DNA from: Sorghum bicolor
Taxonomy: Eukaryota > Streptophyta > Magnoliopsida > Poales > Poaceae
Assembly (NCBI RefSeq): GCF_000003195.3
Contig: NC_012878.2
Coordinates: forward strand, 14,392,534-14,456,533
Direction: 5' to 3'
DNA: 64,000 nucleotides
The position numbers and the translations under genes are program-made. Positions 55,656 to 64,000 of this stretch are shown piece by piece. The notes under the pieces are model-generated. The model saw only the letters and a list, made by a program, of their open reading frames with translations, made no database searches and had not been told where the DNA came from. Numbering within the stretch: the stretch's first letter is position 1; the number at the start of each line of letters is the position of its first letter.

Positions 55656-56359
55656 GTAAAGGAAGAAGACGTAGTGGAAGAAATGATGATGAATCTGAAG
55701 ATGAGGCTAATGGCAACCGCTTCCAACTCAGTTTTGGTCGCGGATGTCATAGAAGAGGCAACCATGAAGAAAGATTTGGCAAACTGAAATTTACCATGCC
55801 AAAATTTGTTGTTGAACCATCCACGAGGAATTTCTCTGGAGGAAGCAAATCAAACACAAAGTTTCCTGCTGAACCATCTACGGTGAAAGACTCAAGTAGA
55901 GGCTCACGATCTAATTTTCAGGGTACTTTTAATGGAAAGAACACTGCTGTCCCATGTTCAAAACCAGCAGCATCAACCACTACTTCAGTGGGTTCTACTT
56001 CCAGGAGTAGTGGAATTCAAAGCTTCAAGTGTGTAGGCCTTCGGCATATAAGTAAGGAGTGCCCCAATACTCAAGTAATCATTGTGAATGATGATGGAGA
56101 ATTTGAATCAGCTAGTGAAGAGGGAATTGAGGAGGAAGCCCATGGAGATGAGGACCTTACTGGCTGTGAGTTTGAGCAAGGAGCTGCTCTTGAGATGACT
56201 CAAATCTTGAGTGTTCAGGCAAATGAAGCTGAAAATGGGCAGCAACACAAATTATTTCAAACTAGAGCAAAGGTGCATGATAAAGAGGTGAAGGTGATTA
56301 TTGATGGAGGGAGCTGCCATAATCTGCTAGTCGTGAGATGGTTGATAAAATTGGCCTGA
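55656..56359 (+). pseudogene. gag-pro: Element D gag C-terminal part and protease
   Basis: Continues gag after element H (GKGRRRSGRNDDESEDE...). The expected capsid core between LKFTMPKF and the Ser/Thr-rich linker is missing, so gag has an internal deletion. The zinc knuckle reads SFKCVGLRHISKEC, with the first Cys apparently replaced by Ser. A protease motif, VIIDGGSCHNLL (about 56296-56331), follows. A frameshift near 56335 leads to the next frame, with the RHPHPYHIQWLND and CHLLLGRPWQYDR blocks (to 56649). Confidence 0.82.
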
Positions 56360-58400
56360 AGCTGCTACGACACCCTCATCCATATCATATACAGTGGCTG
56401 AATGATTCGGGAGATAACAAGATTGGTGAATATGTTGACACAGTAGATTGTGATGTAGCACCTATGTCGGTGTGTCACTTGCTGCTTGGAAGACCATGGC
56501 AATATGATCGATATAGCCAACATTGTGGGAGAACAAATCAGTTCAATATCAATCTAAAGGGGAAGAAGTTTGTTCTCAAGCCTATGACACCCAACAAATC
56601 ATGGCTGAACATTTACAAAACAAATCTGAAGGAGAGCAAAAGAAATTGAGTGCCATCCATAATTCGGTGAGTGAGTGCCACACGCCAAATTTGAGGGAGA
56701 AAAAGAAAGGATAGGGAGAGCATTTAGTCATGCTAGCCACAAAATCTAAAATGAGAGAAGTGTGGAACAACCCCAAACAAGTGCTCATTGTACTTGTGTA
56801 CAAAGACACTTTAATTTTAGCTAACGACATGACCTCTCTCTCTAGTGTTGTGTCTCATGTTTTGTAGGACTATGAAGATGTTTTTCTAAAGGAGACACCG
56901 GCTGGACGACCTCCAATTTGTGGGATTGAACATCAAATTGATCTCATTCCAGGGGCTGCACTACCTAATCTACCACCATACCGAACCAATCTAGAAGAAA
57001 CAAAGGAGATACAAAGGCTAGTGCAAGAACTTCTTGATAAAGGTTTTGTTCGTGAAAGTTTAAGTCCTTGTGTTGTTCTTGTAATTTTAGTGCCTAAGAA
57101 AGATGGTTCTTGGAGGATGTGTGTTGACTGTAGAGCTATAAATAATATCACTATTTGCTACCGTCATCCTATTCCACGTTTAGATGACATGCTTGATGAA
57201 TTAAGTGGTTCCACCATATTCACTAAAATTGATTTGAGAAGTGGATACCATCAGATAAGAATGAAAATAGGGGATGAATGAAAAACTGCATTTAAAACAA
57301 AATTTGGGTTGTATGAATGGTTAGTTATGCCTTTTGGTTTGACTAATGCTCCTAGTACTTTCATGAGATTAATCAACCATGTCTTGAGAGCTTTCATTGG
57401 AAAATTTGTTGCTGTCTACTTTGATGATATCTTAATTTACAGCAAGTCTTTTGAGGAACATGTGAATCATATTCAGCAAGTCTTGGAAGAGCTTAGAAAG
57501 GAGAAATTATTTGCTAATCTTGAGAAGTGCAGTTTTTGCACAGACCATGTTGTGTTTCTTGGCTTCGTTGTTTCAGGAAAAGGCATAGAAGTGGATGAAA
57601 GCAAGGTGAAAGCCATCAAGGATTGGCCAACTCCAACGAATGTAAGTCAAGTAAGAAGTTTTCATGGCCTTGCTGGTTTTTATAGGAGGTTTGTGAGAGA
57701 TTTCAATACCATCGCTGCTCCTTTGAATGAATTGACAAAGAAAGGTGTTGACTTTAAATGGGGAAAATCACAACAAAATGCATTTCAAGAATTAAAGAAA
57801 CATTTGACTGAAGCACCTGTACTTGTTCTTCCTGATTTCACTAAAACTTTTGAAATAGAATGTGATGCTAGTGGAATTGGGATAGGAGGAGTTTTAATGT
57901 AACAAGGAAAACCTGTAGCATATTTTAGTGAAAAACTAGGAGGTTCTCAACTAAATTATTCTATGTATGATAAAGAATTATATGCTTTGGTGCGTGTGCT
58001 TGAAACATGGTAGCATTACTTATGGCCAAAAGTGTTTGTTATTCATTCTGATCATGAAGTTTTAAAGTATTTGAAAGGACAAGCAAAACTGAACCATCGT
58101 CATGCTAAATGGGTTGAGTTCATCGAAACATTTCCATACATTGTAAAATACAAGGAAGGTAAGGACAATGTGGTTGCTGATGTTTTGTCTCGAAAGAGTG
58201 TGTTGTTGAACCAACTTGAGGTGAAAGTTTTGGGTCTAGAAAGTCTAAAAGATATGTATAATAATGATGCTGAATTTTCAGAACCACATAATCATTGCCA
58301 AGATGCAAAAGGTTGGGAAAATATCACATACATGACGGTTTTCTGTTTAGAGCTAACAAACTGTGTGTTCCAAATTCTTTGGTTATATTGATTTTGTTAC
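56338..58400 (+). pseudogene. pol: Element D pol: protease end, reverse transcriptase and RNase H
   Basis: After the protease blocks, one frame with a few stops runs to 58391. RT shows [34 protein letters not shown], a TGA at about 57279 (probably an old Trp codon), [16 protein letters not shown] and the catalytic [12 protein letters not shown] (about 57408-57443). RNase H follows: [16 protein letters not shown], stops at 57900 and 58011, [15 protein letters not shown] and [10 protein letters not shown]. The protein then degrades at about 58310. These are chromovirus-type domains, closest in my recollection to the CRM clade. Confidence 0.88.
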
Positions 58401-58699
58401 AGGAATGCAAGGCTGCAAGTATGAACAAACATAGGAAGAAAGTGTTATTTGAACTCGGGAACTTGGTGTGGATACACTTGCGCAAGGATCGCTTTCCTCA
58501 GCAGAGCAAATCAAAATTGCTGCCAGTAGGAGATGGTTCATTTCGTGTTCTTGAGAAGATCAATGACAATGCATACAAGATTGATCTTCCTGCAAGTTAT
58601 GGCGTGAGCAACTCCTTCAATGTTGCTGATCTCTCACCATTCACAAGTGAAGATCCTTTAGAGTCGAGGACGACTCCTTTTCAAGGGGGGGTGATATGA
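58385..58699 (+). pseudogene. int: Element D integrase C-terminal remnant
   Basis: Jumps from the region before the zinc domain ([16 protein letters not shown]) directly to the integrase C-terminal domain (KVLFELGNLVWIHLRKDRF, SKLLPVGDGSFRVLEKINDN, FNVADLSPFTSEDPLESRTTPFQ). The HHCC domain and DDE core, roughly 1 kb, are absent, with the junction near 58405. No chromodomain is present, as in CRM elements. The stop at 58697-58699 overlaps the ATG of the LTR-encoded tail. Confidence 0.85.
58682..58691 (+). other. Element D polypurine tract
   Basis: CAAGGGGGGG directly before LTR start TGATATGACC, inside the end of pol. Confidence 0.88.
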
Positions 58700-59891
58700 C
58701 CACGCCACCAAGCAAGAAGTCACAAGCTCCAAGTCAAGCTACATCCACTCAAGTTTCACCTACACCGACACTAGCCCAAGTCATCAATAGACCGATTACA
58801 CGTAGTCGTGCAAAGAAGCTACAACAAGAGGACCACGCGCTACTTTGTGAGATTCATTTTAACATTAATGAGAATTATATACTACCTAAGTGTTGTACCT
58901 TGATTGTACTTAGGTATATAGAAGAAGAGAAAGATAAATCGGACCCTGAAGAACGAACCAGTGCAAGTTCCAGAAGAAGTCAAAAACGGACCAGTGGAAG
59001 TCAAAAACAGACCAGTGCAAAGAAATCTTCATAACGTTTTACTCACAAAAGCTATGAAGGTCCATGAGGACTTGTTGGAAAGCTTATGGAGTCTACTTTC
59101 CAATGAATGTAGTGGCGACTATTTTGGATACTCCACATTGCCTGCGGACCAGAATTAGTATAGACTGCTCAGAAGGTCAATAGTCTATCGTGACAGAATG
59201 TTGGTACAACTTGCCAAGTAAAACTGTACTAATCTACAATGTTTCGTGCTGGTTGGCATACATTTCTAGAAAGCCCTTTGAGTCTAGTTTCATACCCAAG
59301 AAACGGTTCATCATTTGGACTTCCCAATGAAAAGTTATGGTCAGTTTATTGGAAACTGCTCTAGAGGCCAACAGTCACGCGAAGCCACTTCGGGAATCCA
59401 TTCCGAGGGGACCTTTCACATTGCCTTCCCTCAAAAACTCTATTTCGTTTTCATACCTATCTAGCAGTGCTGTTGCTAGTATAAATACCCCCTAAGACTC
59501 ATTGTAATCTAAGACTTTTGATAATTGAAATACAGAACCCCTTTTTGTTTAGCTATGTGCTAGCAAATATTCAGAGAGTGATCTCTACCCCCTTGCTCTT
59601 GTGATTTCCTCACGGGATTACATAGGCGGCAGCTTCATCCGCTCCCAATTGGTGCTCCTACTCCCTTCAAGGTATTCCTTGATTGATTGTAGGTTGTGTT
59701 GGTTGGTTCTTTGAGAGTGTGGTTGGGCGAATCCTCAATTCAGGTTGCCGATTAAAGACGATGGTTAGCTTCGAGTTTTATTTGCCAGGTTGCACTAGTT
59801 ATCGCTGCTTGCAGCAAGTTATCCGGTTGTTCTTCAGCTAGTTATCGGTGTTCATCCTACGTCGTGAAGATCGGGACAAAGTGTCGCATCA
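58692..59891 (+). repeat. Element D 3' LTR (1200 bp)
   Basis: Matches the two pieces of the 5' LTR (19365-20085 and 46434-46899, together 1187 bp). TATA box at 59480-59487. Followed by TSD ccttg (59892-59896). Confidence 0.95.
58696..59034 (+). pseudogene. Element D pol tail encoded in the 3' LTR
   Basis: A 112-codon frame (MTTPPSKKSQAPSQ..., NRPITRSRAKKLQQE, ending TSAKKSS). Its ATG overlaps the pol stop (ATGA), and it is one frame away from pol. It is also present in the 5' LTR as a longer frame. In CRM elements pol normally reads into the LTR, so the one-base offset at the seven-G tract may be a decay frameshift or a programmed feature; decay is more likely. Confidence 0.6.
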
Positions 59892-59896
59892 CCTTG

Positions 59897-60890
59897 TCGC
59901 CGTCGCCCATAGCACCAACACTAGCCTACCCCATCCTAGCCTACCACCAATGGCGGTGAGCCCGCACGTGGTAACGTGCCTAGTGGTAGTGAGTCTACCT
60001 AAGGCATGACTAATGAGCCTGCTCGGCTGGCCTTCATAGCCACTGCAGCTACTGGGTTCTATAGTAAAAAAATAGAGAGTGATACAGCTATAGCTTGTAG
60101 TGGCAGCGGCTGTTTAGCCTAGCCAATCGGGCCCAATGACTAGGATCGAAGCTTCTCAAGGTGTCATCATTGATCCTCTGAGATCAAGGTGGTGTGGAAT
60201 GGAACCACTCATTGAACGCCCCTACGCTATTTGATGAAATGATTGTTCGGATTGTTATGGTCTCCATGCTAGTCTATGTCTTCCCCTATGCCTAAGTAAT
60301 GTCAACAATTTCTCCTTGCTACTACATGCATGTTGATAGGGCTAGGGGCTCTAATGGCGTTAGAGTGGTGGTGGAGTCAACATTGACCTAGGAGACAGTG
60401 GTATGACGAAGGATGGGTTGGTAGTGGGGCTATGAAGAATGGAGGGTAGCCATCAACAAGGAGAATGAGATGAGATGAGAAAAGTAAGCTTTATAAGAAG
60501 TCTGTATCACTCCTTTTACTAAAATTAGATTAAATGAATATCAAATTCATGAAATGGTATTTAAATACTTAAGTATGTTCGATAAATAAAAAAAATTATA
60601 AATCTATATTTTAGTTGATGGCATTAGGAAGAAATTACTCCATTCAAAGCGAATATATCTAAAATTCTTCACCAAGCAACCCACGCTCGCCCAAAATCCC
60701 TTCTTTCTCGGTCGCATATTTGCGCCCACCAAATCCGGGATTTGGCGTCTGCTCCAAAATTGAAGGCGCGCCACAATTCCGCGCGTTCCATCGCCCTCGC
60801 GTGTATTTTCCTCAGGGGGGGCCCTTGGCAGGGAGTTTTTTCTTTTAAGGGGGGGGAGGGGCTGGTTCCTCTTTAAGGGGGCGGCGGGAA
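59897..60890. other. Flanking sequence, no gene seen
   Basis: Continues the pre-insertion site of element D (tcgccgtcgcccatagc...). No convincing reading frame, LTR or inverted-repeat ends were recognised. GC content rises from about 60670. Confidence 0.5.
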
Positions 60891-60911
60891 CCCCCCCCCC
60901 CCCCCCCCCCC
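60891..60911. repeat. Poly-C run (21 C) in GC-rich low-complexity DNA
   Basis: A homopolymer of 21 C beside G-rich runs (60847-60890). Its length may be unreliable in assemblies. Confidence 0.85.
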
Positions 60912-61375
60912 GGCCTGCACACCCGTCGTCACCGCCGCCGCCACAAGGTCGTCCTGCGCCAGTGCCTCCGTCTCAGATCCATTGCAGCCACCACTAGTAG
61001 CTGTCCCCGTAACGCCTTGTTCGTTTGAGCTCATTAGCCGAATCTGCCAGCCATTCAGCAGTGTTTTTCTCTTTCAACTGGATTGGTACTAGTAAAAACA
61101 CTGTGAAAAGAGACTAGATTTTCATAACCAAAATGTTTTAACCAAGTTCAATGTGTAGTTTCAGCGCATTAGAACTAATGTCAATAACTCTGCTACTCAT
61201 GGCTTCCATGAGATTCAACATCCATGGGAAGCACCGAGAACCTGTGACTAATGGACCAATTTAAGTTGAAGAAGTAATATGCAGTTCAAGTATTGTGAAA
61301 AATATTTGTTTCAGTCCAAGTATTGTCAACGAAGTGGTTTTTTATAAATGTAGACCAAAATCTTTCTTGTAGGTA
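60912..61375. other. Sequence without recognised gene
   Basis: Contains a segment at 61013-61085 (gccttgttcgtttgagctcattagcc) resembling one end of a common grass inverted-repeat transposon, but no matching second end was found. Confidence 0.4.
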
Positions 61376-61691
61376 CTCTTCAGGGGAATACACTGGCTTC
61401 GTCAGTGGGCAATCTTGCAACGACATGAGGATCAGCAGTCGCAGTTACTTCAAATGACACAACATGTTGAGACTTCAGCTTTGTGTTTTTTTAGTTCTAA
61501 TGGATGGCTCTCCTCAAGATACATTGGTCTCATTTAGACTCTTCTATTACTTTGTTTTTGTAGCCATTTGGTATGGTCCTAGTTTGTTGCTTTTAGTTCA
61601 AGAGTGTCTTATGCAAACATTGTAATAATTGGTCTGATTCTATCTTTTGATGGATGAAACCGGATATTAAATATCCTTTATCTAAAAAAAA
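61376..61691 (+). mobile_element. Truncated LINE (L1-type) 3' end
   Basis: The frame reads RGIHWLRQWAILQRHEDQQS, then ETSALCFFSSNGW, which I recognise as the end of plant LINE ORF2. About 190 bp of 3' untranslated region follows, with GGTCTGATTCTATCTTTTGATGGATG, ending in an A-run (61684-61691). Strongly 5'-truncated; no TSD was identified. Confidence 0.6.
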
Positions 61692-61996
61692 GTATATCAA
61701 CTTACTACAGGTCTGGCTGCTCGTTGGCTGGGCCTGGCCGTGCCTAGCATCACAGCGGTGCCGGTAAAAATTAAGGCCCTGTTCTAAATGCTAAAATAGG
61801 CCCATTTTATCTAGAAAAAATAGAACAATAATCATATGCAGTATTATGTAGCACTAATTTATAGCACTGAGTGTTTAAAAATATTCTCTATACAAACCGT
61901 GAATTATAGACATATCTAAAAAAAATAGGCTACTTATTGGTTTCTAGCCTCGAAGTAACAATTATCTTAAATTTTGTTGGATCCATGACATTATAA

Positions 61997-62636
61997 GAGC
62001 ATCTTCAACAGTTATACAATTGGACTATGCATTCTAGAAATTTGCCAAAATTCTTAAAAATTGCTCTCCAATAGTTATGCATTTGACTTATGCATTTTCG
62101 GCAAACTTGGCATTTGATAGACCAAACTTGGCATTTTTGCATAAGCACAATGGCTTGACAATTTTGATATCTTGAGTTTCATGGACTCCTTGTCGTGCGC
62201 GACCTCCCCACGCGCTACGGTAGTTTCCAGCGAGGACTCCTCCTCCCGCGCGAACTCTTCTTTCCCGCGCGACGTGAACTCTGCGACCTACGACTTCGTG
62301 GACTACTGGCGCGCGACGGAACTCTAGCGAACTGCGACTTCGTGGACTGGCGGACCGGGAGGCCGCGATTCACAGAAACGGCGGTGACTCGCGACTTCGT
62401 GCACTGACGACGACGGGCGACGGAAATTCTCGCGCAGAGGAAAAATCTCGCGTGAAGCGTGCCAAACAAAAAAAGATCCCGGACAAAAACAGTTGGGTCC
62501 ACTATTTTGAGAAATGCCAAGTCAAAAATGCCAAACACTTGGAGATGAACTTCTTTTTTTCTTTGGCAAAATGTTTAGGGACTTAACAAATTTCAACAAA
62601 TGGCAAATTTCAATTGCATAACTGTTGGAGATGCTC
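61997..62636. mobile_element. Harbinger/Tourist-like MITE with GC-rich core
   Basis: Terminal inverted repeats of about 25 bp, GAGCATCTTCAACAGTTAT at the left and ATAACTGTTGGAGATGCTC at the right, flanked by TAA (61994-61996 and 62637-62639). This fits PIF/Harbinger 3-bp TSDs. Subterminal sequence is AT-rich with inverted GGCAAA/TTTGCC-like motifs. The core (62190-62460) is CpG-rich and unlike the arms. Confidence 0.8.
62190..62460. repeat. GC-rich core of the MITE with CGACTTCGTG repeats
   Basis: Contains three copies of CGACTTCGTG(G/C)ACT (near 62290, 62335 and 62392) and GCGCGACG motifs. Open on both strands through composition only. Possibly a captured host fragment; not proven. Confidence 0.5.
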
Positions 62637-62678
62637 TAATATATAGTTTGACATTTGCCAACACATCTTCCCGTGTCC

Positions 62679-62842
62679 ATCGGCAACGCTTTATAATTTA
62701 CACTTTAATGTTAGCAATTGAGTACTGGACTCGAGATTCCTTAGCTACCTTACGAAGACCATCGCCAACGCTTTATAATTTGCACTTTCATATTAGCAAT
62801 TAAGTATTGGAATCGAGATTCCTTAGCTACCTTACGGAGGCA
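62679..62842. repeat. 82-bp tandem duplication
   Basis: ATCGGCAACGCTTTATAATT... (62679-62760) is repeated from 62761 (ATCGCCAACGCTTTATAATT...) to about 62842 with about 10 substitutions. Confidence 0.88.
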
Positions 62843-63750
62843 TGACTCAGCAAGTTGGACTAGGACCCGCAGGGCAAACGACTTAGATGAAACTATTGCT
62901 GCCAAATAAGAAGAAATAATATAGCAAATTTTAGCTGATATGAGTATTTATCATGAACTCCACACAAAAAAGTCAGCATAAAATATGAAATATTAATTAT
63001 TGATGAGCTATAATTTTGAAGCCCCTAAAAATTTGGGGAGCCCTGCCTGGCATAGCCCTGTCTAGCTTTGGACCTTGCCCTGCACAGTAAAAAAGCCCTG
63101 ACACTTTGATCTGGTCCAAAGGAAGGATAGACCACCTGGGATGATGTGGCATGACTTAAAGTTTTTGGGAACAAAAAATAGGACCACTCTTAGAAAAAAA
63201 TATATATGTGTGTGTGCGTGTGTGCGCGCGCACTAAACAGAATTCAATATCAGTATTGTTCAGTATTTTATGGTGCTAGGTCTAGTGTTGGATGATACTA
63301 AATGTTGTTTAGTACTACTCAGTATTTTTTCAGCTTAGTTTTGACTTGCGGCGTAGAATAATATTCTACATCTATGGTGTAGAATAGCGCTATATATATA
63401 TATATATATAATCTTTAAAACCATATTATGTATGTACTCATACTTATTTATCGGTTTGATTATGTTTATATATTCATATTAAGATACTCCTAGATTTTAC
63501 CACGCGAATTTTTTTAAAAAAAATCATATTTTTAATATATTATTAAAATGTCACTACTATAGTATATACAATAAGTATAACCATATATTCTATATATGCA
63601 AACATACTTAACATACATATCATTCTAAATGGTCTAGTATGATCATATACTTCGTCTATATACATTCCGTCCGGTCATATACATCTTAAATCTAGAGATA
63701 TAGACATAAGAGTAACTACACGTGTGTAGAAAAAATGTGTCCTATATATT
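62843..63750. other. AT-rich sequence with microsatellites, no gene
   Basis: Contains a compound (TA)/(TG)/(CG) repeat at 63201-63232 and (TA)10 at 63391-63410. No coding signal. Confidence 0.6.
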
Positions 63751-63991
63751 GGCCTTGTTTAGTTCTGAAAACTTTTTGGTTTTCGAGACTGTAACACTTT
63801 CGTTTTTATTTGACAATTATTGTCCAATCATTGGCTAACTAGACTCAAAAGATTCATCTCACGTTTTACAGATAAACTATGCAATTAGTTTCTATTTTTA
63901 TCTATATTTAGTGCTTCATGCATATGCCGCAAAATACGATATGACGAAGAATCTTGAAATTTTTTTATTTTTGGGTCAACTAAACAAGGTC
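63751..63991. mobile_element. Grass MITE with GGCCTTGTTTAGTT ends
   Basis: Left end GGCCTTGTTTAGTT, right end AACTAAACAAGGTC (13 of 14 complementary). The interior includes GACAATTATTGTCCAATCAT and GACTCAAAAGATTCATCTC, typical of a very abundant sorghum/grass MITE. Flanks are (TA)-rich on both sides, so the TSD cannot be defined with confidence. Confidence 0.75.
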
Positions 63992-64000
63992 TATATATAT

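Larger units (their letters stand above)
19365..59891 (+). mobile_element. Element D: CRM-like chromovirus (Ty3/Gypsy), host of nested elements E and H
   Basis: LTRs begin TGATATGACCACGCC and end GCATCA. A perfect TSD ccttg lies at 19360-19364 and 59892-59896. The 5' LTR is split by element E (pieces 19365-20085 and 46434-46899) and gag is split by element H. After removing nested elements and the duplicated TSDs, D is about 6.6 kb. The pol frame runs into the 3' LTR, where both LTRs carry a frame with NRPITRSRAKKLQQE. That arrangement is known for CRM-clade chromoviruses, so the clade call is an inference. Gag core and integrase core are deleted. Confidence 0.85.

Noticed and set aside
60891..60911. 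Poly-C run as a structural element such as an i-motif.
   Set aside because: A single homopolymer in low-complexity DNA; length could be a sequencing or assembly artefact.
61013..61085. Possible hAT-like MITE end (gccttgttcgtttg).
   Set aside because: No matching inverted end or target duplication found nearby.

Overview
This window is intergenic DNA from a large plant genome, almost certainly a panicoid grass such as sorghum or a close relative. That inference rests on Maximus/SIRE-type Copia, Tekay, CRM, Tat and Athila-like Gypsy elements, on a small transposon with GGCCTTGTTTAGTT ends that is very common in sorghum, and on the absence of any intact host gene. Nearly every long reading frame belongs to a decayed LTR retrotransposon. 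Boundaries below come from reading LTR pairs, primer-binding sites, polypurine tracts and 5-bp target-site duplications (TSDs) by eye.

Layout. (A) 1-8461: right part of a Copia element (end of the 5' LTR, gag, no pol, complete 2.5-kb 3' LTR). 8462-19364: one unrecognised host-type pseudogene, cut by (B) an Athila-like Gypsy element without pol (9115-16916) and (C) a Copia solo LTR on the minus strand (17507-19104), and ending beside (D). (D) 19365-59891: a CRM-like chromovirus with TSD ccttg. Its 5' LTR is split by (E) a Tekay/Del-type chromovirus (20086-46428, TSD ttgcc). E holds (F) a solo LTR in its leader (24107-25020, TSD ctaat) and (G) a Tat-lineage Gypsy element on the minus strand inside its integrase gene (30453-42422, TSD gaaac). 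D's gag is split by (H), a second Athila-like element without pol, on the minus strand (48072-55650, TSD acatg). 59892-64000: sequence with a LINE 3' end, two small inverted-repeat transposons, a tandem duplication and microsatellites.

Most notable contents. (1) Upstream of gag, element E carries a decayed 339-codon reading frame whose first residues copy the histone H3 N-terminal tail (ARTRLTARKSTGG...), followed by a small globular region, a coiled coil and an acidic tail. The same element encodes a chromodomain at the end of integrase, the module class that reads methylated H3K9. (2) Element G carries, antisense to its own gag-pol, a six-exon gene whose exon phases all agree and total 933 codons. 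It has its own TATA box and polyadenylation signal and resembles the plant 'putative gypsy type transposon' (Transposase_28) family. (3) The coding frames are interrupted mainly by C-to-T or G-to-A type stops, as expected of old methylated transposons.

No rRNA, tRNA or CRISPR features were seen. All identifications are by motif recognition without database searches.
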